Positions 44,231 to 56,369 of a stretch of DNA of 64,000 nucleotides are shown here, in pieces. Source of the stretch: Dama dama. Its lineage: Eukaryota > Chordata > Mammalia > Artiodactyla > Cervidae. The stretch spans positions 14,712,001 through 14,776,000 of the forward strand of contig NC_083681.1 of assembly GCF_033118175.1 (NCBI RefSeq), in the 5' to 3' direction. The translations under genes and the position numbers were made by a program. Numbering within the stretch: position 1 is the stretch's first letter; the number at the start of each line of letters is the position of its first letter. Under the pieces are notes generated by a model. That model did not search any database. It saw only the letters and a program-made list of their open reading frames with translations, and was not told the DNA's origin.

Positions 44231-46790
44231 AGGGCTAGTGACTTCGAATAACTTTTAACATGCTTATTTTCATGATATCCTCCTCTGTGAAATGTATGTT
44301 TATATCTTTTACTAAATTTCTAATTGGATTTTTTTCTTTTCATCTGTTGAGTTTTGAGGGGTTTTAGGTATCTGCAACACAATCATTTATCAGGTTGTGC
44401 TATGCAGTTTTTCTCTCAAATTGTAGCTGGTCTTTTAATCTTCTTCATTGTGCCTTTATCAGGGCAAAACTTTTACTTTTGATGAGACCAATTTACATAT
44501 AAATTTTCATTTTTAGATCATGAATTTGGTATTCAAGTCAACAAACTTGTTAGCCCTAAATCCTCAATTTTTTTTCATAGTTTTGTTATAAAAGTTTCAT
44601 AGGTTAATATTTTATATTTAAGTGCATGATCTACTTTGAGTTAATTTTTGCACACTGTGTGAAATTGAGGTCAATATTCTTTGCTTTTTTGCTTGTTTTT
44701 CTTTGAAATAGCTAGAATTTATAGTTCTATGTTGAATACCACGAGTGAGGTAGTAACTAGGTATTTTTGCCTTTTTCCTAGTAGTAGAAAGAATTCAATC
44801 TTTTACCGTTAAAGATGACACTTGTTATACAGTGTTTTGTATTGTTTGTAGATACATTATCAAGTTAAGATAATTCCCCTCTATTTTTCTAACTAATTAC
44901 AATTTTGTCTTTTTTTTTTTTTTGGTACTATCTTTGTTTAGTTTGAGTATCAGGCTAACACTGGTTTCATAAAATAGACTCGGAACTAATCTCTCCTCTT
45001 CTATCCACTGAAAAAGAATGTATAAACTTGAGATTAGTTCTTCTTTACCAGCAGTTTGGTAAAATTTTTCAGTGAGGAAGTCTGGGCCTAAGGATATATA
45101 TGTGTGTGGGTTTGGGGAGGAATGTAAACTTTAAATAGCAAATTTAATTCCTTTGGTTGTTATAGGGCTCTTCAGGTTATCTATTTCATCTTGATTGAGT
45201 TTTAGTGATGTGTTGCTTTAAGGAAATTGTCCAGTTCTTCAGCATTTTGAAATTTACCAGTGTGAAGCTGTTCATAATATTCCTTTATTATTCTTTTAAT
45301 ATCTGCAGCACCTGTAATGGTATCTTATGTTTTGCTTCTCATATTGGCATTTATACCTTTAAGTTTTGCTGCAGGTGATCCATTTTATTGAGGTGTTTTT
45401 CAAAAACAAAGCTTTGTTCCATTGATTTTCTTTATTGTTTCCATGTTTTTAGTTTAATTGGATTCTCTTATTTTTATTATTTCTTTTTTTTCCCTCTCTT
45501 TTGGTGTATTTGAGCTTTCAATCTTTTTTTTTTTTTCGTATAGGAATTTAGATAATTTATTTGAGCCCTTTCCTTTTATAATAAGCATTTTGTGTTATAT
45601 ATTTTCCTATCAAGACTGTTTTAAGTACATCTGTCATATTCTAATGTATGTTAGTTTCATTTTCTTTAAATTCTATGTATATTTCTGTTTCCTGGGGACT
45701 TGCTTTTTGAGCCATAGGTTGTTTAGAAATGAGCAGTTTAATTTCCAAGTGTTTGAGGATTTTGAGGTTGTTTTTAGGTTATTGTTTTCTAGTTTAATTC
45801 CATTATAGTTGGACAAAACACATAAAAATAAATTCAAATCTGTTAAACGTTAACATTTGTTTTGTGGCCCAAGATATGTTCAATCTTAGTAAATACTCTA
45901 TGAACATTTTAATAAAATATGTACTATGCTATAGTTTGTTGGGTTGTTCTATAAATGTCAAGTAGATGCTACTGATTGATGGTGTTGTTCAATTATTTGA
46001 TATTTTTTTGTTGTTTTTATGTCTATTAGTTTTATCAAGTGGTGTTTTAGAATGCCAGCTAAAATTGTGCGTTTCTATATTCTTTCTCTTCACCCCCATC
46101 AGCCTTTATGTATTTTGCAGCTCTGTTTTTTCACATATGTACACTTAGAATCACTGATTTCTTGAAAGATTGACCCTTTTATCATTATGAAATTAGCATA
46201 AAGAATCATGACATAATGACCCATTTACCCTTACATAATAATCCTTTTTATTATTTAATGTAATTTTCTTTGCTTTAAACCCTACACTATTTGATATTAA
46301 CATATATATTATGCTTTTTAGCTAATATTACCATAATATATCTATTTCTTCTTTTTACTTTTATTTTTTATATTGTGTTTGTAAAGAGTTTCCTATAAAC
46401 AACATAATAGTTATTTTATTTTCTTTCATCAAATCCACAAATTTGTGTCTTTTAGTTGGTGCTTTAGTCTACATTTGAAGTTATTACTGATGTTTAGGGC
46501 TTAAGGCTACAATTCTATTATTTTTCTATTTGTTTTTCTATTTTTTATGTCTATTTTCCCCTTTTTGTCATCTTGTGATTTACTTGAAAATTTTGTAGTA
46601 GTTTTCCTTTTTTTTTTTTTAAATTCTTCTTTAATTATGCTGCATTAGTTAGTTTTCTTAATGGTTGCCCTAGGAAATCCAACATACATACATAAGTTAT
46701 CAAAGCCTATTGTTGCTAATATTTTACCATTTTAAGTGAAATATTATAACCTTCCTTTTATCTAGGACCCTGTATTCTCTTCATTTTTTC
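44231..46790 (-). mobile_element. L1M LINE, ORF2 to 5' side (antisense)
   Basis: Long colinear antisense L1M: 'tatcaggttgtgctatgc', 'gtgaggaagtctgggcctaag', 'tttgatccattttattgagg' type RT text, then 'ggtgttgttcaattatttg', 'ttgacccttttatcattatg' and 'tggttgccctaggaaatcc'. Frames are shattered; the 116- and 60-codon plus-strand frames in T-rich DNA are spurious. Confidence 0.82.
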
Positions 46791-47400
46791 AACATAATCC
46801 TTTTGAAGCCAGAAAAATGGGTTTATTGGGAATTGCAAAGAATTCAGGACAGGGAAGCTATGGTAAATCATAAGAAAGTCAAAAGTCACAAAGGGAAGGT
46901 CAGCTTTTATTAGGCTTCAGGAGGAAACTTGGGAGGGCTTTTTTAAACAAGAGTTCTTTGGAGAATACGTTCAAGGTTATGACAGCTTCTTGTTGGCTGC
47001 AAGCAGAGTTTAGTGCAATCTTGCTGGGGCAGGGAAAGCTCTTCCTTTTTCAGAAGACAAGAGATGAAATTCCCATGTGGAAAAGAAAATGTTCTCCTTT
47101 GTGCTGGAAGTAACATTCTTTTAATCAGGCATAAGACGTTGAGACTGAGAAAATTTTATACAAAGAATTCTATACAAACAGATCAGTTAAAATAATTCTT
47201 ATCTTATTCCTGCTGGTTATGTAGGCTACAGTGAGTGATACGGGCTTGAGAGCTCCCCATTTGTGACCCTGACTCCATTTTAAGTAAGGTTTCCCTTTAT
47301 TTTCATGTGAACGTTTTCTCCATATACATCGACAATTATGACAGATGTTATAAATTTGCTTCAATCATCATATATGATTAAGAAACCCATGATGAGAAGA
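46791..47400 (-). other. Candidate solo LTR inserted in L1M
   Basis: This 600-bp block splits the L1M. Its left part reads 'gggtttattgggaattgc', an AATAAA in minus orientation, and its right part ('gaccctgactccattttaag') looks like LTR U3/U5 text. No retroviral coding sequence is present. Ends and target-site duplication could not be fixed. Described only as LTR-like. Confidence 0.4.
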
Positions 47401-47603
47401 AGAACCTAGTGTATTTACCACAATTTTTGTCTGTTCTACTGTTTTCCTTTATTTTAAAGCTTCAGATTTTTTTTTCTATTATCATTTTCTTTCTATTTGT
47501 AAAACTACTTTCATAAATGCCTAAGGAGTAAGCCTGCTTACATTTTACTAACATGTAAAAATGTGCTGGTAGCAACTCAGTTTTCTTTTGCCAATGTTAT
47601 TGC
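47401..47603 (-). mobile_element. L1M LINE continuation
   Basis: 'cattttctttctatttgtaaaac', 'gcttacattttactaacatg' and 'gctggtagcaactcagttttc' follow the antisense L1M inter-ORF/ORF1 order. It ends where BovB begins. Confidence 0.6.
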
Positions 47604-50600
47604 TGTTCAGTCACTCACTTGTGTCTTTGTGACCCCACGGACCTCAGCACACCAGGCCTCCCTGTCCTTCACCATCTCCTGAAGCATAGCCATTGAATTG
47701 GTGATATCATCCAAAAATCTCATCCTCTGTCATCCTCTTCACCTCCTGCTTTCAGTCTTTCCCAGCATCAGAGTCTTTTCTAATGAGTCACTTCTTCACA
47801 TCAGCTGGCTAAAGTATTGGAGCTTCAGCATCTGTCCTTCCAATGAATATTCAGAGTTGATTTCCTTTAGGATTGACTGGTTTGATCTCCTTGCAGTCCA
47901 AGGGACTCTCAAGAGTCTTCTCCAACACCAGAGTTCAAAAGCATCAATACTTCAGTGCTCAGCCTTCTTTATGGTCTAACTCTTACATTCATACATGACT
48001 ACTGGAAAAACCACAGCTTTGACTATATGGACCATGCCGTCAAAGTAATATCTCTGCTTTTCAATATGCTGTTAGGTTTGTCATAGTTTTTCTTCAAAGG
48101 AGCAAGCATCTTTTAATTTTATAACTTCAGTCACCATTTGCAGTGATTTTGGAGCCCAAGAAAATAAAGTCTGTCACTGTTTCCATTGTTTCCCCACCTA
48201 TTTGCCATGAAGTGATGGGATCGGGTGCCACGATCTTTGTTTTCTGAATATTGAGCATTAAGCCAGCCTTTTCACTCTCTCTCACTTTTCATCAGGAGAC
48301 TTTTTAGTTCCTCTTAGCTTTCTGCCATGAAGGTGGTGTCATCTTACATATCTGAGGTTATTGATATTTCTCCCTGTAATCTTGATTCCAGCTTGTGCTT
48401 CATCCAGCCTGCATTCTTCATGAAGTGCTCTGCATAGAAGATAAATAAGTAGAGTGACAATATGACAATGTACAGCCTTGAAATACTTCTTTCCCAATTT
48501 TGAATCAGTCCCTTGTTCCATGTACGGTTCTGTTTCTTCTTGTCCTAAATACAGGTTTCTCAGGAGAGAGATGAAGTGGTCTGGCATTTCCGTCTCTTTG
48601 AGAATTTTCCACAGTTGGTTGATATCCACAATGTCAAAGGCTTTATTTAGCATAGCCAATAAAGCAGAAGTAGGTGTTTTTCTTGAATTCTCTTGCTTTT
48701 TCTATAATCCAACAGATGTTGGCAATTTGATTTCTGATTCCTTTGCCTTTTCTAAATTTACCAGCTTGAACATCTGGAAATTCTTTGTTCACATCCTCTT
48801 GAAGCCTACCTAGGAGTATTTTGAGCATTACTCTGCAAGCATGTGAAATGAGTGTAATTGTGTGGTAATTTGGACATTCTTTGGCATTGCCTTTCTTTGA
48901 GATTAGAATAAAAACTGACCTTTTCCACTCTTGTGTCTACTGCTGAGTTTTCCATATTTGTAGGCGTATTGAGTGCAGCACTTGCACAACATCATCTTTT
49001 CGGATTTGAAATAGCTCAACTGGAATTCCATCACCTCCACTAGCTTTGTTCATAGTGATGCTTCCTAAGGCCCACTTGAGTTTGTATTCCAGGATGTCTA
49101 GTCCTAGGTGAGTGATCACACCATCATGGTTATCTGGGTTATTAAGAGGCTTCTTGTATAGTTCTTCTGTGTATTTTTGCCACCTCTTCTTAACATCTTC
49201 TGCTTCTTTTATACTCATATCATTTCTGTCCTTTATTGTGCCCATCTTTGCATGAAACATTCCCTTGGTATCTCTAATTTTCTTTAATAGATCTCTAGTC
49301 TTACCCATTCTATCTTTTGTTTCTTCGCATTGATCACAGAGGAAGTACTTCTTATCTCTCCTTGCTATTCTTTGAAATTCTGCATTCAGATGGATATAAC
49401 TTTCCTTTTCTTCTTTGCCTTTTGCTTCTCTTCTTTCCTCAGCTATTTGTAAGGACTCCTTGGACAACCATTTTGCCTTTTTGTATTTTTTTTTTTTTTT
49501 CTTGAGGATGGTTTTGATCACTGCATTCTGAACCTCTGTCCTTAGTTCTTCAGATACTCTATCAGTTCCAATCCCTTGAATCTATTTGTTACTTCCACTA
49601 TATAATCAGAAGGGATTTGATTTAGTTCATACCTGAAAGGCCTAATGGTTTTCACTACTTTCTTCAATTTAAGTTTGTCTGAATTTTACAATAAGGAATT
49701 CATGATCTGAGCCAGTCAGCCAGCTCCCAGTCTTGTTTTTGATGACTGTATAGAGCTTCTCCATCTTCAGCTGTAAAGAATACAATCAATCTGCTTTTTG
49801 GTATTGACCATCTAGTGATGTCCATGTGTAAAGATGTCTCTTGTGTTGTTGGAAGAGATTGTTTGCTATGAGCAGTGCATTCTCTTGTCAAAACTCTGTT
49901 ACCCTTTGCCCTACTTTATTTTGTACTCCAAGACCAAACTTGCCTGTTACTCCAGATATCTCTTGACTTCCTACTTTTGCATTCCAGTCCCCTACGATGA
50001 AAGGGGGACTACTTTTTTTTTTTTTTTTTTTTTGGCATTTGTTCTAAAACTTCTTGTAGGTCTTCATGGAAGACTTCTTCATTCACCTGCAGCTTCTTCA
50101 TTATTAGTGGTTGGGCAGAGACTTGGATTAGTGTGATATTGAATGGTTTGCCTTGGACATGAACAGAGATCATTCTGTCGATTTTGAGATTGTACCCAAG
50201 TACTGCATTTCGGACTCTTCTGTTGACTATAAGGGCTACTCTATTTCTTCTAAGGGATTCTTGCCCACAGTAGTAGACATAATGGTCATCTGAATTAAAT
50301 TCACCCATTCTGGTCCATTTTAGTTCACTGAGGTCTTTGTTCACTCTTGCATCTCCTGTTTGATCACTTCTAATTTACCTTGAGTCATGAACCTAACATT
50401 GCAGGATCCTATGCAATATTATTCTTTACAACATCAGACTTTACTTCCACCACCAGACACATCCACAACTGGGCGTTGTTTTCACTTTGACTTGGCCTCT
50501 TCATTCCTTCTGGAACTATTTCTCCACTCTTCCCCAGCAGTATACTGGGCACCTACCGACCTGGGGAGTTCATCTTTCAGTTCCAGTAGGACAGTTTTAG
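47604..50600 (-). mobile_element. BovB LINE, 3-kb copy with endonuclease
   Basis: Antisense BovB from its 3' end ('gctgttcagtcactcacttg') to the region upstream of the endonuclease ('cacaactgggcgttgttttc', 'ctaccgacctggggagttc'). The minus-strand frame 50,009-50,344 has the endonuclease N-terminal block (DDHYVYYCGQESLRRN, GKPFNITLIQV). The frame 48,937-49,521 (194 codons) is the linker before the RT. Motif C is destroyed by a frameshift (NLRYVR). T-runs at 49,483-49,501 and 50,012-50,032 interrupt coding parts. Confidence 0.94.
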
Positions 50601-51149
50601 TTAAAAAATGACAATGATAATCTTGAAAATAGTTAAGAATGCCTAGAATGGGTTGATTTGATGTTCAACTATAGAGCAAGATATAGAGTATGTTTTAGGT
50701 ATGGTTTAATGGCATAAACTACTTATACATATGCAATGATTTTAGTGCTGTACTAACACTAACTTAATTATTTCTTATACTAGCAATATGAGTAAGATAC
50801 TATTTTTATCTATATTCACTTGAAGAAATTGAGGCACAGAGCAGAAAGAGAAATATTTGTTTCCTGAGAGAAAAAGCAAGAAAATGCATTAAAAAAATTT
50901 TTTTCCCTTGATAGATCTTTTTTATTTTGTCTTTATTATGTTATATATTTCCAAATTATTTTTAGTATGGCATAACTTTATCGCTAAAGAAATTTTCTAA
51001 AAATGTTGGTCATTGATGCTCTGTGCAATTTTGAACAAACTTTAATGTAAATACTGAATAGGTTTGTATATATATTAAAATGTAAGAATTAAGCTAAAAT
51101 AAATATTTTAAATTACTAAACTATGTAATCAGACATTGAAACACTAACT
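50601..51149. other. AT-rich intergenic DNA with MIR-like scrap
   Basis: No gene. 'cacttgaagaaattgaggcacagag' at about 50,816-50,842 resembles the antisense MIR core, too short for a firm call. Confidence 0.4.
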
Positions 51150-51470
51150 GGAAAACACTGAAAATTCTTGATATCACTTTTAATAAAAGAAATGCAAATG
51201 AAAATAGCAATTAAATCCTTTTTACCAAAATTATTATGATTTTCTTTGCATGAAAATTCCAAAAAGGTAAGGGTAAGGTGATACAAGTAATGACATGTAC
51301 CTCTCAGTAATTTGAGTTAAGGTTAAAGTCTTTATGTCTTACGGGAAAAACAAATTGCTTAAAATGCTATATTCTGATTCAGTTGCCCTATTTCTGAGAA
51401 TCTGCATTAAAGAATTTACTCTGAACAATGAAAACATTTGTGCACAAGAATGGTGGTTATTGGTATTAGG
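51150..51470 (+). mobile_element. Old L1 3' region remnant
   Basis: 'aaaagaaatgcaaatgaaaatag', 'cagttgccctatttctgag' and 'tgtgcacaagaatggtgg' follow an ancient L1 ORF2 terminal order. Heavily decayed. Confidence 0.5.
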
Positions 51471-51908
51471 ACTCATCTTTAAGTAGTTTCTGCATTTTGA
51501 TCTGTGTATAAATTGATAAATTGCATGAAGACAAACCAATTCAGCTAAAATAATATTAAATATTTTCCAAAATTCATGTTGACCACCTGGACTTCATAAA
51601 AGTAAACCTTTCAAAAAGCCATATGGGCTTTTTTTTTTTTTTTTTCTTTTTTTACTCTTAACATCATCCAATATTATTCTATTAACTTGTTTATATTGTT
51701 CTATTAAGATGTTTATACTATTAACATCATCACCTGTGATATAATAGGAGCTACCTTCTCCATTATCAGGTAATGACATTGTGATGACAATAAAACATGT
51801 AACTCTTTCACTCAGGAAAAAAAAAAAAAGAATTTTGCCTTTAGCCAGCTCCTAATTAGCTTACAGCTATTAGTAGCAGGAAGCAAATTTCTCTACCCAC
51901 ACAACTGG
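51471..51908. other. Low-repeat DNA with poly-T and poly-A bounded segment
   Basis: A T-run at 51,629-51,656 and an A-run at 51,818-51,830 bound about 160 bases containing repeated 'ctattaa' and 'gtttata' words. No family recognised and no gene. Confidence 0.45.
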
Positions 51909-52132
51909 CCTGTGTGTGTTAAGTCACTTCAGTCTTGTCCAACTTTGTGACTCCATGGATTGTAGCCTTCTAGGCTCCTCTGTCCATGGAATTTTCCAGG
52001 CCAGAATACTGGAGTGGGTTGCCATTTCCTACTCTAGGGGATCTTCCCAACCCAGGGATCAAACCCATGTCTCGTACATCTCCTTTATTGGCAGGTGGGT
52101 TCTTTACCACTAATGCACCAGGAAATCCTTGC
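51909..52132 (-). mobile_element. Bov-tA/CHR-2-type SINE
   Basis: Complete antisense SINE: body 'aagtcacttcagtcttgtcc', 'ccagaatactggagtggg', head 'cccaacccagggatcaaac', 'ggttctttaccactaatgc'. Confidence 0.92.
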
Positions 52133-52169
52133 ATAACTTAATTCATTCACAGGTAGTTGATCCTTTACT

Positions 52170-52505
52170 ATAGCGTGAGTATCTTCCCAAAATTCATATA
52201 CTGAAATACTAATTCTCAAAGGTGATGGTGTTAGTAGGTGGGGCCTTTGGGAAGTGCTTATGTCATGAGGGTAGAGCTACATGAGGGGCATTAGGGCTCG
52301 TAAAATACATTCCACAGAGCTCTTTATCATCTTTCTGTATGCGAAGATGCAATAAAATATCTGCAGCCTAGAAGAGGGCCTTCACCTAACCATTCTGGCA
52401 GCCTACCTAGGACTTCCAGCTCCAGAACTGTGAACAATAAATTTTTGCTCTTTATAAGCCACCTGTCTCTGGCATTTGGTTATAGAGCTTCAAACAAATG
52501 AAAAA
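52170..52505 (+). mobile_element. MLT1/MST-type (ERVL-MaLR) solo LTR
   Basis: Clear match to the MaLR LTR: 'aattcatatactgaaatac', 'aggtgatggtgttagtaggtgg', 'tttgggaagtgcttatgtc', 'catgagggtagagc', 'ctccagaactgtgaac' and 'aataaatttttgctc' (AATAAA signal), ending 'tttggttatagagc'. A solo LTR with no internal coding sequence, old and non-autonomous. Confidence 0.85.
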
Positions 52506-53016
52506 ATGCCCCAATTTTCTTAAACACATAAATCACATGTAACCGGTAGATGCATAATTGTACTATATGTATAACTTTTATAATAATCAAGAAAATTGCA
52601 AAATAAAATTTCTCATTGAAAAAAACTGAATAACCCATGAAAACATTGCTCTGAAACATTCAGATTTTTTTTCTCTGAATCACACTGGTAGAGGATAATA
52701 ATTACTCTATGTGCTATTGCACAAAATCCTATAAAGATCTTCTGTATTTCCAAAATTAAGACTTCAGAAGTATATTAATATTTGAATGACTAATTTAATA
52801 TATTATCCCTCTGAGTAGTTCTGAGGCCAGAAATTGAAAAAAGAAAGACTGATTCTTTTGTGTGTGTGTGTGTGATTTGGTACTCAAGGTACTTAGTAGT
52901 GAAATTTATAAAGATCACATTTCTGAGACTACCTACGTCACTATGAAAGAAAAATTTCCCCCAGATCAAGCCAGCCTGAGTATATATATTAGCAAATTTT
53001 ACCTGGTGGGCTACAG
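52506..53016. other. AT-rich intergenic DNA
   Basis: Nothing recognised apart from a short (TG)n at 52,859-52,874. Confidence 0.45.
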
Positions 53017-53178
53017 TGTAGCTTGCCAGGCTCCTCTGTCCATGGAATTTTTCAGGCAGAAACACTGGAGTGGGTAGCCATTCCCTTGTCCAGGGGATCT
53101 GCCCAACCTGGATAGAATCAGGTCTCCTGTATCTCCTGCATTGGCAGGTGGACTCTTCACCACTGCGCCACCCACAGG
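53017..53178 (-). mobile_element. SINE (Bov-tA type) with small sense scrap at its 3' edge
   Basis: Antisense body and head: 'cttgccaggctcctctgtcc', 'gcagaaacactggagtggg', 'tctcctgcattggcagg'. Just left, 'cctggtgggctacagtg' (53,001-53,017) is a sense SINE phrase, giving a tiny inverted junction. Confidence 0.85.
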
Positions 53179-53223
53179 TGGTAAAAGGAAAATCAGGTTG
53201 CATAATGTGTCAGACTATTAGGC

Positions 53224-53577
53224 TAGAATAGAGATACCAAGGGAACATTTCATGCAAATAGGCATAATAAAGGATGGTAACCACAGGACTGGAAAAGGTC
53301 AGTTTTCAATCCAGTCCCAAAGAAAGGAAATGCTAATGAATGTTCAAACTACTGCACTCATTTCACATACTAGCAAAGTAATGCTCAAAATCCTTCAAAC
53401 TAGGCTTCAACAATATGTGAACAAAGAACTTCCAGATGTAAAAGCTGATTTAGAAAAGGCAGAGGAATCAGAGATCAAATTGTCTACATTGGATGCATCA
53501 TAGGAAAACACTAGAGAATTCTAGAAAAACATCTACTTCTGCTTCATTGACTACACTAAAGCCTTTAACTATGTCAA
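53224..53577 (+). mobile_element. BovB LINE (outer copy, 5' part, internally deleted)
   Basis: Sense BovB 'agagataccaagggaacatttc' jumps at 53,277 to 'ccacaggactggaaaagg', losing several hundred bases, then proceeds to RT motif A remnant ('cactaaagcctttaac'). It is interrupted by a minus-strand BovB and continued at 54,279. Confidence 0.9.
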
Positions 53578-54278
53578 TCAGTTCAGTCACTCAGTCATGT
53601 CTGACTCTTTGTGTCCCTATGGACTGCTGCACACCAGGTTACCCTGTCCATCACCAACTCCCAAAGCTTACTCAAACTTTTATCCGTTGAGTCCATGATT
53701 CCATCCAACCATTTCATCCTCTAACATCCACTTCTCTTCCTGCCTTCAGTCTTTCCCAGCATCAGGGTCTTTTCCAATGAGTCAGTTCCTCACATCAGGT
53801 GGCCAGAGTATTGGAGCTTCAGCATCAGTCCTTCCAATGAATATGCGAGACTGATTTCCTTTAGGAGGGACTGGTTGGATCTCCTTGCAGTCCAAGGGAT
53901 TCTCGAGAGTCTTCTCCAGCACCACAGTTCAAAGGCCTCAATTCTATGGCACTCAGCCTTTTTTCATTGTGAGCTCTCACATCCATACATGACTACTGGA
54001 AAAACCATAGCTTTGACAATATGGACTTTTGTAGGCAAAGTAATGTCTCTGCTTTTTAATATGCTGTCTAGGTTGGCCATATCTTTTCTTCCAAAGAAAA
54101 AGCATACTTTAATTTCATGGCTGCAGTGATTTTGGAGCCCAAGAAAATAAAGTCTGTCACTTTTTCCAAAGTTTCCCCATCTATTTGCCATGAAGAGATG
54201 GGACCAGAGGCCATGATCTTAGTTTTTTGAATGCTGAGTTTTAAGCTGGCTTTTTCATCACCTCTTTCACTTTCATCA
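53578..54278 (-). mobile_element. BovB LINE nested in BovB (inner copy)
   Basis: Antisense BovB from 'cagttcagtcactcagtcatg' to 'cacctctttcactttcatcaa'. The outer copy resumes with 'actgtggaaaattcttc', exactly the word expected after 'gatcacaacaa'. Only ATCA is shared at the edges, so the target-site duplication is short or eroded. Confidence 0.9.
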
Positions 54279-55129
54279 AACTGTGGAAAATTCTTCAAGA
54301 GATGGGAATACCAGACAACCTTACCTTCCTCCTGTGAAATCTGTATGCAGGTCAAGAAGCAACAGTTAGAACCAGACATGGGACAAAAGTCTGGTTCCAA
54401 ATCGGGAAAGGAGTATGTGAAAGCTGTATATTGTCACCCTGCTTATTTAACTTCTATGCAGAGTACATCATGTGAAATGCTGGACTGGATGAAGCACAAC
54501 CTGGAATCAAGTTTGCTAGGAGAAATATCAACAACCTCAGATATCCAGATGACACCACTTATGGCAGAAAGCCAAGAGGAGTTAAAGAACCTCTTCATGA
54601 AGCTGACACTTGCATCTTGGAAGAAAAGCTATGACCAACCTAGACAGCATTTTAAAAAGCAGAGACATTACTTTGCCTACAGAAGTCCATATTATCAAAG
54701 CTATGGGTTTTCCAGTAGTCGTGTATGGAAGTGAGATAAAAATAGGCTGAATGCCTATTTTTGGATGCCTTCAAACCATGGTGCTGGAGAAGACTCTTGA
54801 AACTCCCTTGGACTGAAAGGAAATCAAATCAGTCAGCCCTAAAGGAAATCAACCCTAAATATTCATTGGATGGACTGATGCTGAAGCTCTAACGCTTTGG
54901 CCACCTGATGGGAAGTGCCATCTCATTGGAAAGACCCTGATGCTGGGAAAGATTGAAGGCAGGAGGAGAAGGGGAGAACAGAAGATGGGATGGTTGGATG
55001 GCATCACCAACTCAATGGACATGAGTTTGACCAAATTCTGGGAGATGGTGAAGGATAGGGAAAGCTTGGAGTACTGCAGTCCATGGGATCGCAAAGAGTC
55101 GGGCATGATGGAGTGACTTAACAGCAATA
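54279..55129 (+). mobile_element. BovB LINE (outer copy, 3' part)
   Basis: Sense BovB from after motif A to the 3' end ('gcatgatggagtgacttaac'). The RT box reads YPDD (54,542-54,553). A plus-strand frame of 167 codons (54,231-54,734) is a chance fusion across the nested junction and not a protein. Confidence 0.92.
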
Positions 55130-55138
55130 AATTAGGCT

Positions 55139-55268
55139 GCTGCTGCTAAGTCGCTTCAGTGGTGTCTGACTCTTCGAGACCCCATGGACTGCAGCCTACC
55201 AGACTCCTCCATCTATAGGATTGTCCAGGCAAGAGTACTGGACTGGGGTGCCATTTCCTTCTCTGATG
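55139..55268 (-). mobile_element. Bov-A SINE monomer
   Basis: Starts at the (GCT)n edge and holds one Bov-A unit ('ctaagtcgcttcagtggtg' to 'gccatttccttctctg'). It is flanked by AATTAGGCT at 55,130-55,138 and 55,269-55,277, an exact 9-bp target-site duplication, so this is a true one-unit insertion. Confidence 0.93.
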
Positions 55269-55311
55269 AATTAGGCTAGGAGGTGTTAACTGTCCATTCT
55301 CCATAAATGGA

Positions 55312-55506
55312 GACACCATAAATATTAAGCAATGTCTTGATCCATGCAAAATTCAAGCAAAGGAATAATCACAAAGACTTTTTAAGTTCCATTCTGCCGC
55401 ATCATCATTGTTATTCATGAGGGCTAAAATGTTGTTCCAAAAAATGTTGGTAATGTTTATCATTGATGATGGGTGATTAAGTTTTGGATCTTTATTTTAT
55501 TGTACT
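55312..55506 (+). repeat. 195-bp duplicated segment, copy 1
   Basis: Identical to 57,549-57,743 apart from three transitions, with equal length. The sequence (GACACCATAAATATTAAGCA...TTATTTTATTGTACT) is not BovB, SINE or L1. Just left (55,278-55,311) lies unrelated DNA next to the Bov-A. Confidence 0.95.
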
Positions 55507-56369
55507 GTGTCTATCCCCCACTACTACCCTGCCAATCACCATGAATACTAGTAATACTCTTAAGAAATAATAGTAAATACTCTTCAGAAACTATTGTTTA
55601 TCATTCTCTTGTCAACTCAATAAAACAAAAAGCTAAATTAAAATTTAGTTAAGCACTGTGGGTGGAAGGAGAAAGTAAGAAGGTCTTAACTTGCATATAT
55701 TCAACAAATTTTTCACAAGAAATAATTAAAGGTCTGTCTGTGGGTCACTTAAAATGGTGGTAGGGCAGAAAACAAAAAGAGAATGGATATACATTGTAAT
55801 CTAAACATCTTTGTGTATTTCTCTATTTATACTATGTGACATAAATAAGCCTTTGCCATATAGGCATTCATAATGTCAGCTAATGGCTAGCCTAATGAAA
55901 CAACAGCCTGATGAATTATGAATTTATTTCCATTTTAGAAAGCCTATCTCTTAATGTTTGAGGTTTTTAAAAATTAATTACCACAATAGTTGGTTTACAC
56001 ATGGTGACTTGAGCACCTAAAACTTAGTCTTAAATTTATTTAAAAATACCAAAAATAGATTATGATATAAAATGGGTAAACAAGAGGTGTCAGAATAAAT
56101 AATTTTTATCGTTCCCCACTCTGAAGCCCTTTGAGATGAAGAAAAATAAACAAATACAAGAAAACCTAATGAAACTATAGGAAATTTCCAAACCTATTGC
56201 TCCAAGTCCTTGAATAAATCTCACTTTCAATTCTAATTATACTGCGACAATAGAGTCATATTAAGTGAAGACACCAGGAAGTGGTATACATCTCTTTTCA
56301 TTGAGTTGCACCTACAAAAGTACCTAGCACATAATATATGAAATCTAAATGCTTAGTAATAAATAGTCA
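55507..56369. other. Low-repeat intergenic DNA
   Basis: No gene. 'gtacctagcacataatatatg' near 56,319-56,340 resembles an MIR/L2 tail; otherwise nothing recognised. Confidence 0.45.

Noticed and set aside
48937..49521. 194-codon minus-strand open frame as a possible gene
   Set aside because: It is the BovB linker between endonuclease and reverse transcriptase, including a K-run from a T tract, with broken sequence on both sides.
51629..51830. Short retroposed gene bounded by T-run and A-run
   Set aside because: No target-site duplication or recognisable transcript; both runs may be independent slippage products.
52170..52505. Possible exon ending in a poly-A signal
   Set aside because: The whole block follows the MLT1/MST LTR order, which carries its own AATAAA.
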